Shown here: positions 23,907 to 32,354 of the stretch, in pieces
Position numbering within the stretch: position 1 is the stretch's first letter
Layout: each line of letters begins with the position of its first letter
From: Crenarchaeota archaeon 13_1_40CM_3_52_17
GTDB lineage: Archaea > Thermoproteota > Bathyarchaeia > 40CM-2-53-6
Direction: 5' to 3'
Length of the DNA stretch: 43,316 nt
Assembly (NCBI GenBank): GCA_001918745.1
Contig: MNGN01000002.1
Coordinates: 1 to 43,316, forward strand
The notes under the pieces: model-generated
What the model was told of the DNA's origin: nothing
Databases searched by the model: none
What the model saw: the letters and a program-made list of their open reading frames with translations, nothing else
Position numbers and translations under genes: made by a program

Positions 23907-25405
23907 AAACCCTAGTGATAGGCATAGACTCAGCGTCTCCTAATCTGATCCAAAATTGGATAGACCAGCTTCCAAACCTTCGATCAATCTTCGAAACTGG
24001 TGCGCACGGTGTCTTGAAATCAATCGTCCCTCCCGAAAGCGTCCCCGCGTGGCAGTGCTTTGCCACTGGGATGAATCCCGCCAAGATCGGAGTCTACGGA
24101 TTCACATACATAGGAAGAAATCGGCAACTAAAGTTCGGCAAGACTACCCCAGAACTTGGATGCATCTGGGACATTTGCTCGAAGAGAGGAATCAAGGTCG
24201 GAGTCTTTAACGTTCCAGGAACGTACCCGCCTTACCCGGTAAAAGGCTTCATGGTGTCGGGTTTTCCCGTTCCATCGCACAAGACTTGGTCCTACCCGGA
24301 TGACCTGATGAAGAGACTCGACTCCGCTGTCGGCGGATACGAAATCGACGTTCCGCTTACGAAACCCACAAACATGAAAGGGGGAGAAAAGGCATACCTC
24401 CCTCAAGTTCAACGATTGCACGACAAGACCCTCCAGGCCGCGAAGCTGCTGATGGAATGGTACGACCCTGACCTCTTCGTAATGACCTTCCAAGCGATAG
24501 ACCTAGTCCATCACGACTTTTGGAAATACATGGACACCCCAGACTCGCCCTTTTCCAACGTATTGCACGATTGGTACATCACTATGGACATTGCCATCGG
24601 AGAACTCCGCAAACTAGTGGGCGCAGAAACTCATGTGCTGGTCCTCTCCGACCACGGATCGGCACCTGTGTCGTCCGCCTTGTACATCAACCAGTACCTG
24701 GAATCGAACGGCCTTCTTACGCTCAAAGGTCCTGTTAAGAATAAGGGCGAAACCTACACGAAACTCAGGAAGTGGGTCTTGAAGACCCTCCCGCCAGGCG
24801 CCATCGCAAGCGTCTACAAAATGACCCCGGGCTTCATCGGCCACAGGCTCACTGAATCGGCCGCGATAGAACGAACACTCCGGGGCCTGATTGAGAATAT
24901 CGATTGGGATAGAACTCTGGCTTTCTCCACAGGAGGACACCAGGCCCACATATACGTCACCTATGACCTGATCAACAAGCTCCAAGATAGTAGGGGCTCT
25001 CAATCCACGACAGACGTCGTGGACAAGCTCTGCAACCTGATGAGCCAGCTCACCGATCCAAAGACAGGGGAAAAACTTTCCCCGATATTCCATCTCAAAG
25101 AAGACGCGTTTAAGGGACCCTTCCAATACGATGCACCTGACCTCTGCGTCGAGTTCTACACAAAGAATGAGAAGGTCCAAGTTAACCCGAGGCTGGGAAC
25201 CCAGCAGCTCTGGAGCTCTTCGCCACATTTCTCATCAATACACACCCGGGAAGGGTTCTACGGGATAACAGGACCAAAGATTAGACACGGGGTCAAGCTG
25301 GATGCGAACCTTCTAGACTTAGCTCCAACGCTACTGAGATTGCTGAATGTCGAAGCTACGTCCGACTTTGACGGTCGAGTCCTCGATCAGGTCATCGCGA
25401 ATTGA
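23903..25405 (+). CDS. Alkaline-phosphatase-superfamily phosphodiesterase
   Basis: A 500-residue type I phosphodiesterase/nucleotide pyrophosphatase-like enzyme. Metal motif VIGIDSASPNL (D9), nucleophile region PPESVPAWQCFATGMNP (S46 in the position of the usual Thr/Ser), GVYGF, then DLVHHDFWKYM (D200, H204) and VLSDHGSAPV (249-255). A further metal His is expected around residues 340-450 (GHQAHIYV or PHFSSIH). Archaeal relatives cluster with surface glycan genes and may cleave or transfer phosphodiester-linked groups. There is no signal peptide, so it likely works in the cytosol. ATG overlaps the kinase stop (ATGA); it is the last gene of the coupled operon. Confidence 0.85.
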   Translation: MKTLVIGIDSASPNLIQNWIDQLPNLRSIFETGAHGVLKSIVPPESVPAWQCFATGMNPAKIGVYGFTYIGRNRQLKFGKTTPELGCIWDICSKRGIKVGVFNVPGTYPPYPVKGFMVSGFPVPSHKTWSYPDDLMKRLDSAVGGYEIDVPLTKPTNMKGGEKAYLPQVQRLHDKTLQAAKLLMEWYDPDLFVMTFQAIDLVHHDFWKYMDTPDSPFSNVLHDWYITMDIAIGELRKLVGAETHVLVLSDHGSAPVSSALYINQYLESNGLLTLKGPVKNKGETYTKLRKWVLKTLPPGAIASVYKMTPGFIGHRLTESAAIERTLRGLIENIDWDRTLAFSTGGHQAHIYVTYDLINKLQDSRGSQSTTDVVDKLCNLMSQLTDPKTGEKLSPIFHLKEDAFKGPFQYDAPDLCVEFYTKNEKVQVNPRLGTQQLWSSSPHFSSIHTREGFYGITGPKIRHGVKLDANLLDLAPTLLRLLNVEATSDFDGRVLDQVIAN

Positions 25406-25475
25406 GTTTGCCTGAGAAGGATCATTCTCCGACAAAGCAGCTTCCAACTCATCGTTCAGGAGGAGAACTAGTTCT

Positions 25476-25493
25476 GGAGGTCCGAACGAACTG
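25476..25493 (+). promoter_or_regulatory. Strong ribosome site before an apparent CTG start
   Basis: GGAGGT at 25476-25481 matches the 16S anti-Shine-Dalgarno perfectly. Nine bases further lies CTG at 25491-25493, in frame with the GAPDH Rossmann motif. No ATG, GTG or TTG exists in that frame between the upstream stop near 25411 and the motif. The next TTG (25548) would remove the NAD-binding loop. Confidence 0.6.
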
Positions 25494-26522
25494 CGAATAG
25501 CCATCAACGGATTCGGCCGCATCGGAAGATGCTTTCACCGTGCGATCTTGGAGAACAAATACCCGGACATCGAGGTGGCCGCGATAAACTCGACTTCCGC
25601 CCCTCGCACACTCGCACATCTCCTGAAGTATGACTCGTCCTACGGAACTCTTCTATCGGACATTAGCTGGGACTCGGAAGCCATCACGGTTGCAGAAAGG
25701 AGGATCCCTTGCCTCAGCCAAACGAACGCGTCAGAAATAGACTGGAATAGTTTCGAAGTCGACGCGGTACTCGAGAGCACTGGGCAACGTCTCCAACGAG
25801 AGGATCTCAACACATACATCAGTAACGGGGCTGGAAGGATACTGATCAGCGCTCCTTTCGAAGACGCCGACATCATCCTCATCCCTGGCTGTAATCTGGA
25901 AACATACGATCCGAATCTCCACAGAATCATCTCCATGGGGTCGTGCACAACTAACTGTCTCGCTCCATGTCTTGAGGTCTTGGACGGTGCTTTCGGAGTT
26001 GCACACGGCTTTGCCACAACCATACATTCGTACACCAGTGACCAGAGGTTGCTCGATGGGTCTCACGAGGATCTTCGAAGGGCCAGAGCGGCCGGCCAGT
26101 CGCTCATACCGACCCGGACTGGTGCCACTCAGACTATCGGAAAAATCCTGCCTCGTCTTAAAGGGAAAATTACCTGCTCGGCGATAAGAGCGCCGACAGC
26201 GACGGTCTCGCTTCTCGATCTAGTCGTCCAGTGCAAGAAAGAAGTGAACAGGAATGAAGTAAACAGTGTCTTCCAGGATGCATCCACCGGGAAACTGAAA
26301 GGAATCCTTGCAGTATCTGACGAGCCATTGGTATCGGTTGATTACAAGAAAAATCCGCATTCAGCGGTCATAGACGGCCTCTCTACAGGAGCGAATGGTT
26401 CAATGGTCCGCATATTGGCCTGGTATGACAACGAATGGGCATACTCAATGCGATTAGTCGAAACATTACAGCAAATCAATCGTTCTGAAATCATGGTACC
26501 CAACCCGACTGGAAAGTCCTGA
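25491..26522 (+). CDS. gap: Bacterial-type (class I) glyceraldehyde-3-phosphate dehydrogenase
   Basis: It oxidises and phosphorylates glyceraldehyde-3-phosphate with NAD(P), or the reverse in gluconeogenesis. The product of 343 residues has IAINGFGRIGR (NAD loop, residues 3-13), the active-site Cys in GSCTTNCLAP (C152), catalytic His in HSYTSDQRLLDG, DLRRARAAGQSLIPTRTGA (phosphate sites) and YDNEWAYSMRL near the end. This is the bacterial/eukaryal family, whereas most archaea use the unrelated-looking archaeal GAPDH, so lateral transfer is likely. The residue after the first cofactor strand (INSTSAP) lacks the usual Asp, suggesting relaxed or NADP preference. Initiation appears to be at CTG. 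Erythrose-4-phosphate dehydrogenase is an alternative function. Confidence 0.85.
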   Translation: MRIAINGFGRIGRCFHRAILENKYPDIEVAAINSTSAPRTLAHLLKYDSSYGTLLSDISWDSEAITVAERRIPCLSQTNASEIDWNSFEVDAVLESTGQRLQREDLNTYISNGAGRILISAPFEDADIILIPGCNLETYDPNLHRIISMGSCTTNCLAPCLEVLDGAFGVAHGFATTIHSYTSDQRLLDGSHEDLRRARAAGQSLIPTRTGATQTIGKILPRLKGKITCSAIRAPTATVSLLDLVVQCKKEVNRNEVNSVFQDASTGKLKGILAVSDEPLVSVDYKKNPHSAVIDGLSTGANGSMVRILAWYDNEWAYSMRLVETLQQINRSEIMVPNPTGKS

Positions 26523-26764
26523 GAAACCAACCTAGCACTCTGCCTCGATACTTTACTCCCGAAAAACCCGATGGCCGACTAATTACTACAGGATTGACTT
26601 CTGAAGTGAGCGTCGTCCTTTCCTCTGTTTCGCAAAAAAAGTACGTGACGCTTAAATCGACAGTGATCATTGCCTCAACGAAGGTCGAGTGTCACTCACC
26701 GGCAGGTTGCTACGATGGGCCAGGTAGCTCAGGGTCGTCGTTATAGGTTGATGAGGACACGTCG
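26523..26764. other. Intergenic region
   Basis: A TATA-like GCTTAAATC near 26651 may drive the zinc-finger gene. GGGCCAGGTAGCTCAGGG (26714-26731) resembles a tRNA 5' end but no tRNA follows. Nothing else is visible. Confidence 0.3.
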
Positions 26765-27064
26765 TTGAGTCGATGGGAATGCTCGTTCGGGCACGTCCTC
26801 GAGGGAAACTTTTTCGCTCTTCCGACCGGATCCAACGGAACCAGTGCGAGCACGGTCACCTCACTTTCCTGTCCTGCCTGCGGCAAGGCCATGACCTTGA
26901 CGAGAGGCGAAGGAGCTATGGAGCTGCTTAAGCATATTCGAGAGTTCATAGGAGAAGTTTCTAGGGACCCCCAATATGGAACAGACGGCTCCTCAATGCT
27001 CACCGAGGTAGAGAGGCTCGAGTTCACAATTAGAAAACTAGCCGAAGAAGCAGCCAGGCCGTAG
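26765..27064 (+). CDS. Small zinc-finger protein
   Basis: A 99-residue protein. WECSFGHVLEGNFFALP (residues 3-19) and SCPACGKAMTLTRGEG (~38-53) supply a C-x4-H and a CxxC pair able to hold one zinc. The C-terminal half (MELLKHIREFIGEVSRDPQY ... EVERLEFTIRKLAEEAARP) is helical. The start is a TTG at 26765. The minus strand is also open across this gene (26710-27201), but its translation is serine-rich without motifs. Function is unknown; it lies before the CoA-synthesis kinase in the same direction. Confidence 0.55.
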   Translation: MSRWECSFGHVLEGNFFALPTGSNGTSASTVTSLSCPACGKAMTLTRGEGAMELLKHIREFIGEVSRDPQYGTDGSSMLTEVERLEFTIRKLAEEAARP

Positions 27065-27177
27065 CTGACTTCCGTTGACTTCGCTGTTAGGGGAAAACTT
27101 TCGGCCAGAAGTTTCTCAACCTCCGTAATCTGTCGTAGACGCAAGTTTAGAAAGATAGGGACTGATGGTTCGGGACC

Positions 27178-27693
27178 TTGACCAGCTTCAGACCATCTCA
27201 ATCGGACCTTGTTCGAATGAAGACTCCACTTGGAAAACTAATCACGGGTGCTCCGATTGAGACTATGCCGAAGCTGAAGGTGCACGTTCAGAAAACCAAG
27301 CCAGCCAAGGTCACGACGGTTGGCGACGTGGTTTCCAGAGAGACTCTCACAGCAGGAATACCAGTCAACCTGAGAATAGTAGACCAACTGACCCTAAGAA
27401 AACAGATCAGCCAACTCGAAATCAAAGCGGAGCGGATCTATAGAGTAAGCAATCCAGCAGGTGTTATCACAAAGGAAGCGTGGGACACGATCAAGCGGGC
27501 TGTGCAGGATAATGAGGCGGTAATCTATGTGGAAGGTGAGGAGGACTTGCTTGCGATTCCAGCCATCTTGGAATCTCCAGACAGCGCAATCGTTGTCTAC
27601 GGACAACCATCGCAGGGCATTGTTGTCGTAACTGCGTCGCCTGATATGAAAACGGAAGTGAGAAAAATGGTGAACCGAATGACTGAGGAATAG
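27178..27693 (+). CDS. GTP-dependent dephospho-CoA kinase (DUF359)
   Basis: It phosphorylates dephospho-CoA with GTP in the last step of archaeal CoA synthesis, replacing bacterial CoaE. At 171 residues it has the full family length: LVRMKTPLGKLITG near the N-terminus, TTVGDVVSRETLTAGIPVNL with the conserved Asp/Asp-Thr positions (~47-66), IVDQLTLRKQ, NPAGVITKEAWDTIKRA and VIYVEGEEDLLAIPAIL (~115-131). The TTG at 27178 keeps the conserved N-terminal Arg-Pro region and is preferred to ATG at 27217. This gene is one of the clearest archaeal markers in the window. Confidence 0.9.
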   Translation: MTSFRPSQSDLVRMKTPLGKLITGAPIETMPKLKVHVQKTKPAKVTTVGDVVSRETLTAGIPVNLRIVDQLTLRKQISQLEIKAERIYRVSNPAGVITKEAWDTIKRAVQDNEAVIYVEGEEDLLAIPAILESPDSAIVVYGQPSQGIVVVTASPDMKTEVRKMVNRMTEE

Positions 27694-27718
27694 GCGTCAT
27701 CTCGATGAGATCGAGGCT

Positions 27719-28549
27719 TCAGGCTCGAGTGAAGCTCGCGCAGATCATTCCATAGTACGTGGGGACCTCGTATGACAACAGGTTTCCCCTCATCTTGACG
27801 ACTCGGGTTAGCCCAGCCAGTATCGCCATCTGCCAGAGACTGTCAGGTTTCGCGTCTTCAACAAATTTCTTGCTCAACCCGGAAATTGATTCAAGCCGAT
27901 TCTTCCGTATTGCCTGCGAGACGAACTCGTCATACTTGGCAGCGCTCTGATGAAACCCATAGGGCCCCGATTTCTTGTGAGCATGAGCCTGGTCAGCGCT
28001 TGCAATGAACACGACGCGTTCCTTTCTCTTCTCCGCAACCTCCGCAATTGTTGTCCCAAGCTCGATGTTCTGTCTTAGAGGAATCTCTCTTGACGGTGCA
28101 ACGATAACCGTCCTTGCCTTGACGTGTTCCTCCTTAGCAACAAACCACATTGGAACAAGGGTTCCCCAATCCATCGGCATATCTGACGCGGGCCCTTCCG
28201 CAGTCCCATAATTGGCGCCAACAACCGGTAGATGCTTTCTGGTTGATTCTTCGAGGAGGTCTTGGGCGAATTCTCGGTCGCACTTCAGACCCAAGCTGAC
28301 TTTCTTTCCTCTCGGACCTTTCAATTGGCCGCTGGAGTTCTCAGCGGTCACGATCGCAATGTTGTCTTGAAGTCTCAAGTTATGCGGAGATGCTAGAATA
28401 ATCGTTTGCGGCCGAGCGTTTCGTATGTCTCTAGCAATTCTGCGTACGGATTCTCTTGTCTTCTCGAATAAGTGCTCGGTTTTACGCACTGCAAGCTGTG
28501 GTATTATGTCACCTCCATGTGGCATAATGCACGAATATTCTAGAGGCAT
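27719..28549 (-). CDS. LigB/MEMO-fold extradiol dioxygenase-like protein
   Basis: The product of about 276 residues has the class III extradiol dioxygenase fold. MPHGGDIIPQLAV near the N-terminus (His ligand region), TIILASPHNLRLQDNIAIV (second His), DMPMDWGTLVPMWF, IVAPSREIP, and VVFIASADQAHAHKKSGPYG (~195-214, catalytic His pair region). Relatives include ring-opening dioxygenases and the MEMO/AmmeMemoRadiSam proteins. In an organism with a homogentisate pathway an aromatic substrate is possible but unproven. I start it at ATG 28549; the frame runs to 28564. It is convergent with the dephospho-CoA kinase gene, 25 bases apart. Confidence 0.75.
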   Translation of the reverse strand: MPLEYSCIMPHGGDIIPQLAVRKTEHLFEKTRESVRRIARDIRNARPQTIILASPHNLRLQDNIAIVTAENSSGQLKGPRGKKVSLGLKCDREFAQDLLEESTRKHLPVVGANYGTAEGPASDMPMDWGTLVPMWFVAKEEHVKARTVIVAPSREIPLRQNIELGTTIAEVAEKRKERVVFIASADQAHAHKKSGPYGFHQSAAKYDEFVSQAIRKNRLESISGLSKKFVEDAKPDSLWQMAILAGLTRVVKMRGNLLSYEVPTYYGMICASFTRA

Positions 28550-28603
28550 TTTTAGGCCAGGCAACGCGTTGAGCTAAGCTGCTAGAAGATTCTTTCGGTG
28601 GCT

Positions 28604-29761
28604 CTACTGACGTCGACGAAGGAGCGTTGATGTCGCTAGTATTGAAGGGAACAGTATTCCTGCTCCCGCGTAGAAGATCCATTGTATTCCTAAGAACGTG
28701 GTTACGAACCCGCCTATGATATTGCCTATGGCAAGACCGATGCTCAGAACTATGCTGTAGAGGGCATTTGCAGACCCTCTCTTGGCCTTACCTGAGATAT
28801 CCGCAACGTAGGCGAGTATTGTCGGGGCGACTGCTGATGCAAGAAAGAACATCGGCCACAGCAAGAACTCATACCTCACAAAATCGTTTCTAGGAAGGGA
28901 CCATCCAAAGAGGAGTAAGAACCCCAACTCGCCAAAGGCGCCTAGTACCATTACTCTTGTCCGCCCAATCCTATCTGATATGTGGCCGAACACGATCGCC
29001 CCGAGCGCGAAGAGGCCGCCAAGAACTCCGAGGAAGATCAGAGTATCTCTGGTGAGAGCGATGTTCGCGGTTCTGAACGCCTTGGGGAGAAGAAAATACA
29101 TTCCGAGAATAATGGTCTGAGCAACCCAGACGGGGATCACAGGACGTATCTTGCTTCCTATTCTTCTCTGTCGAATTTTCGGCTGTTTTAGCTCCCAGAC
29201 CCTTACCGGTTCGACGAGGAACTTCGCTGCCATTAATCCCGCGAAAAGAAAGACCCCTGCAGTTACCCAGAACGCATATGACAAATCGTCCGCGAAAACG
29301 CTGACTAGGAGTCCACCGACTCCGAACCCGAGTCCGTAGCCTCCGAGATTTGCAAGATCAAAGCCTCCCATGCTCTTTCCACGATTAGTGAGTTTGGTAG
29401 CGTCGCCTAGGAGAGTAAGGGAAGTTACGGCCGCAGCCGCCGCGGAGACCCCCATAATGGCGTGAAGAACCGACACATAGAGGACGTTTGTGGTGAAGCC
29501 GATTGCCGCGGTGAGGATCGTAATCATTATCATTCCAATGATGTGGAGTCTTTTGCGGCTGAATCGATCAGCCAACCGGCCTATCGGCAACGCCGAACCT
29601 GCCTCGGACATAGGATACAACGCTAGTATGACTCCGATTATGTAGGGCGGTGCCTGAAGATAGAGTGGAAAGAGGATCGTAATCGACCCGAATCCAATTC
29701 TTGTTAGAAAGACGGCCACGTAGAGGTAAAGCACCATTCGCAGCCCGACCTTACGCGGCAA
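28604..29761 (-). CDS. Major facilitator superfamily transporter
   Basis: A 385-residue protein with 12 predicted membrane helices in two halves. The loop 2-3 motif PIGRLADRFSRKRLHIIG (~57-74) matches the MFS signature, and its second-half copy is GHISDRIGRTRVMVLG (~258-273). The substrate cannot be told; the sequence resembles multidrug or metabolite exporters. It is downstream of and co-directional with a PPC-domain gene and larA, with gaps of 121 and 68 bases, so it may take part in the same physiology. Confidence 0.85.
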   Translation of the reverse strand: MPRKVGLRMVLYLYVAVFLTRIGFGSITILFPLYLQAPPYIIGVILALYPMSEAGSALPIGRLADRFSRKRLHIIGMIMITILTAAIGFTTNVLYVSVLHAIMGVSAAAAAVTSLTLLGDATKLTNRGKSMGGFDLANLGGYGLGFGVGGLLVSVFADDLSYAFWVTAGVFLFAGLMAAKFLVEPVRVWELKQPKIRQRRIGSKIRPVIPVWVAQTIILGMYFLLPKAFRTANIALTRDTLIFLGVLGGLFALGAIVFGHISDRIGRTRVMVLGAFGELGFLLLFGWSLPRNDFVRYEFLLWPMFFLASAVAPTILAYVADISGKAKRGSANALYSIVLSIGLAIGNIIGGFVTTFLGIQWIFYAGAGILFPSILATSTLLRRRQ

Positions 29762-29882
29762 AGAGACACCTATCTTTGGTTCGGGCCTCTGTTGAGCTTG
29801 TAATAGGCTAAGTGGTCCTCTCGGTGTGATTATGAAGAAACTAGGATGGAAACCTTGCGAGTGACGCGGGAGATTAACTGGG

Positions 29883-30317
29883 CTATATTCTTCGTCCTAA
29901 TTGTAGCACGTTCAACCCGATCTCCGCATCCTTAGCTTTGACCAACTTTCCCGGGAGCCTCCGTAGACCAATTTCTACCATGTTGGCGGATGATCCCACG
30001 TCCAGGTGGCCTCCGATTACTGAAAAGTCTCTGCGGCCTAGGGTTACGTGAACGTGGGGAAGGGGCTCGCGGTTCATGCTGGCGATGTTGCCGGAGAGGT
30101 TTAGGATTTCCAGATCATCTTCGAATGTTTCGTAGCTGTACTGTTTCGTCTTGAAGTCGTAGTGGCCGAGCTTGACCTTGCTGAGGGAACCGATGCCTTC
30201 GAGTAGGCTTGCGCCGAGCCTCTTGGTCTTGGCGAATTGTTGTAGGGATTGAAGAATGTCATCTCCGGATTCGAGCCTTAGTACGTACTTGTCGGTTCCC
30301 AATTGGGTGTAGATCAT
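29883..30317 (-). CDS. PPC/DUF296 domain protein
   Basis: A 144-residue single-domain protein. The family core is visible: YVLRLESGDDILQSLQQFA, ASLLEGIGSLSKVKLGHYD, DLEILNLSGNIA, then PHVHVTLGRRDFSVIGGHL (~92-110) with the HVH pair and a Gly-Gly-His that bind a metal in solved members. C-terminal VEIGLRRLPG follows. In plants the domain belongs to AT-hook DNA-binding proteins; prokaryotic members are trimeric and functionally obscure. It sits between larA and an MFS transporter gene. Confidence 0.85.
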   Translation of the reverse strand: MIYTQLGTDKYVLRLESGDDILQSLQQFAKTKRLGASLLEGIGSLSKVKLGHYDFKTKQYSYETFEDDLEILNLSGNIASMNREPLPHVHVTLGRRDFSVIGGHLDVGSSANMVEIGLRRLPGKLVKAKDAEIGLNVLQLGRRI

Positions 30318-30385
30318 GAAAGAGTCCGACCGAGCGGCTCTGGTTAAACCTAGTTGAGTCGCCTTCTAGACTGTTCCGACCCAAT

Positions 30386-31690
30386 TTATGCGACTACGGG
30401 AACAGTGGACGAGCCGTAGGGAATCACTGCGATATCCTCTTCGTATAGACTATGGTCAACGGTTCTCAGCGCGTCATCTATTGTTCTGAAGAACTTGATT
30501 CTCGTCTTGTTCAGTAGTTCTTCAACGAGCGCCGGTGCCTTAGGCGAGACCACGACGAAGTCCGTCTTCTTAGCATCCAGGGAGAACCGGTTAGGCTTCT
30601 GCGAGGCCTCTGTAACCTTTCCAAGCTTCACTCGCTTCTTCAAGTCCTCCACAACCATCTCAGGCTCCATCTTGCCATAGGTCTCCATCTCGGCCTTGAA
30701 TGCGTCTCCTCCTATCCCTGTTTCAAGCGACGCGAGCAGCATTACCGTGGATTTGGGCTGGTGTGATGGAATCACGAGGCCTGCGGCGAAGGTTGCGGCT
30801 TTGAGCGCTTGATACAGATTCGTGCCGGTAGGTCCGTCTGCAACCGTGACCACTAGGGCAGATGGGCGGGATGTCACGGAGTGGGCCCGGCGGGAATAGT
30901 TCTCGGCGAGCTGCTGGTGCGCAAGGTTGGGATCTCCATAGGCGGCTTTGACCAGGCCGCCGTCTTGGTTGAGGACGAAATCTAGGATTCGATGCTCTAT
31001 CTTCATGAACTCCCGAAGGACGCTAGGAACCTCGTTCATATCTTCCCTCGTCGGGTTGCCTTTGATCGCGAGCTCTCTGCAGTTCGGATTTCCGATTACG
31101 TATCCATGGTTTGTGGTTATGGTCTTGAGGCCTGAGCAGCCTGGTAGGAGAGCCTTGGCGCCTCCCTCGTAACCGGCAAAATAGTGCGGCTGAACGTTGA
31201 GGGTTGAGATGAGTAGATCCCTGTCGAAAAGTTCCTTGTTCAACTCGACGGGCGTGCCTCTGCTCGTGACCCCGATCCATTCGTATTTGCTCGTGGGATT
31301 CTTGACCGAGCTGACTTTGATGTTCTTCTGGTAGCGTTTGTAGATGTCTTCTCCGACCACTTTCTTGATGAAGTCTGGCTCGGATGGAACGTGTGTTCCT
31401 CCGGCGCAGATGATCTTGATATCATCTGTCTTCGGTTCGATCAGATTGATGAGATGTGAGATGAAGGGTGAGTGTTTTCGTGTGAAATCGGAGAAGATGA
31501 TGGCGGGGCTCCAGCACTTTTCTCTCTCGAAGGGTTTCGCGCCTATCGGTGTCGCGAGGGCTTCGCGGAACGCGATCTCGACCGGCTTTGCGGGCAACGG
31601 TGTTGGTCTTATCCAGCGAATCTTCTCAGGGGATAGGAGTTTGCTGCCGCCGAATTGGTCTAGAACGGAGAGGCTGACCGTGCTGGTCAA
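30386..31690 (-). CDS. larA: LarA-family nickel-pincer racemase/epimerase
   Basis: A 434-residue member of the lactate racemase (DUF2088) family. FSDFTRKHSPFISHLINLI and IICAGGTHVPSEPDF (~68-105) match the substrate and Ni-pincer region, and LISTLNVQPHYFAGYEGGAKALLPGCSGL (~160-190) the second signature with its conserved His. The C-terminal half has the family alpha/beta domain (VTVADGPTGTNLYQALKAA). The family racemises various 2-hydroxyacids, so lactate is only one candidate substrate. The cofactor genes larB, larC and larE are not in this window; the protein is a real homolog but its activity depends on them elsewhere. TTG start at 31690. Confidence 0.85.
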   Translation of the reverse strand: MTSTVSLSVLDQFGGSKLLSPEKIRWIRPTPLPAKPVEIAFREALATPIGAKPFEREKCWSPAIIFSDFTRKHSPFISHLINLIEPKTDDIKIICAGGTHVPSEPDFIKKVVGEDIYKRYQKNIKVSSVKNPTSKYEWIGVTSRGTPVELNKELFDRDLLISTLNVQPHYFAGYEGGAKALLPGCSGLKTITTNHGYVIGNPNCRELAIKGNPTREDMNEVPSVLREFMKIEHRILDFVLNQDGGLVKAAYGDPNLAHQQLAENYSRRAHSVTSRPSALVVTVADGPTGTNLYQALKAATFAAGLVIPSHQPKSTVMLLASLETGIGGDAFKAEMETYGKMEPEMVVEDLKKRVKLGKVTEASQKPNRFSLDAKKTDFVVVSPKAPALVEELLNKTRIKFFRTIDDALRTVDHSLYEEDIAVIPYGSSTVPVVA

Positions 31691-31762
31691 GGCTATGGTT
31701 GGTATCGACCGGTAGCTGATTTAAGGATTATAGAATCGTATCTATGCCGGCTGTATTTTTGT

Positions 31763-31800
31763 AGACAAAGAAAGGAGGTCCGCCCTTTGCCTAGGGCGGA
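31763..31800 (-). terminator. Hairpin terminator after the 31807-32160 gene
   Basis: A perfect 8-bp stem, TCCGCCCT and AGGGCGGA, encloses a six-base loop (31779-31800). On the minus strand it begins seven bases after the gene's stop and is followed by the pyrimidine-rich CCTCCTTTCTTT. It would separate this gene from larA downstream. Confidence 0.6.
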
Positions 31801-31806
31801 TTGAAT

Positions 31807-32160
31807 CTAGCGGCCAGATGTATTGGAGGTGGCCACGGACGCACCCTTGTAGGTGTATCCGAGGAATCCTCCGATGAGGCCTAGGATCAATCCGACAAAG
31901 TTCAGTGAGATTACCGAAAAGACGAGCACAAGTATTGACCCTATTTTCCTCTGAGCCGCATTATTGTACAGCAGCCAAGATCCGACGAGCGTTAGTACGC
32001 CTGCGATGCTACCCCATACCAGGATCATTGTTGAGCTGAGGCCTGGTATCAGTAGCGAGCTAACGGTGCCAGCTATGAAAGCACTGATCAGGGTGATTAG
32101 CCCTGCGAGCGCTGACAGCGCGAAGGCTGCTGTTGGCTTTGGCGATGTGTTTACTGCCAA
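31807..32160 (-). CDS. Small polytopic membrane protein (117 aa)
   Basis: Four hydrophobic segments (~12-34, ~39-58, ~70-86, ~85-103) in 117 residues, with a polar N-terminus and a short Ser/Thr-rich tail. Small Gly/Ala-rich helices of this kind occur in the DUF4064-like and related archaeal membrane families, but I cannot assign one. It is followed by its own strong hairpin terminator, so it is a single-gene transcript. Confidence 0.65.
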   Translation of the reverse strand: MAVNTSPKPTAAFALSALAGLITLISAFIAGTVSSLLIPGLSSTMILVWGSIAGVLTLVGSWLLYNNAAQRKIGSILVLVFSVISLNFVGLILGLIGGFLGYTYKGASVATSNTSGR

Positions 32161-32354
32161 AGTTCATCCTGACAGATAACCCTCCTATGTAGACTATCAA
32201 CAGACTGTAACCCTGACCCTGTGCACGGCGCACCTAGATGCACAATCACGGCAAAGATTCCACAAAGCGTGTTTCTCTGGCTTCTGCCGGGCTAGCACAG
32301 GGATAGAAAGGCTGCTTCATGAAAGAGCGTGTGCAAGAGTTCTCCATCAACCAC

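Noticed and set aside
24614-25228. 204-codon antisense open frame inside the phosphodiesterase gene
   Set aside because: It mirrors codon bias of the real gene on the other strand and shows no domain-like sequence.
26714-26731. tRNA-like 5' end (GGGCCAGGTAGCTCAGGG)
   Set aside because: No matching D-stem closure, anticodon arm or GTTC T-loop follows within a normal or intron-containing distance that I could find.
26710-27201. 163-codon minus-strand frame over the zinc-finger gene
   Set aside because: Serine-rich without motifs, while the plus strand has a clear CxxC zinc motif.
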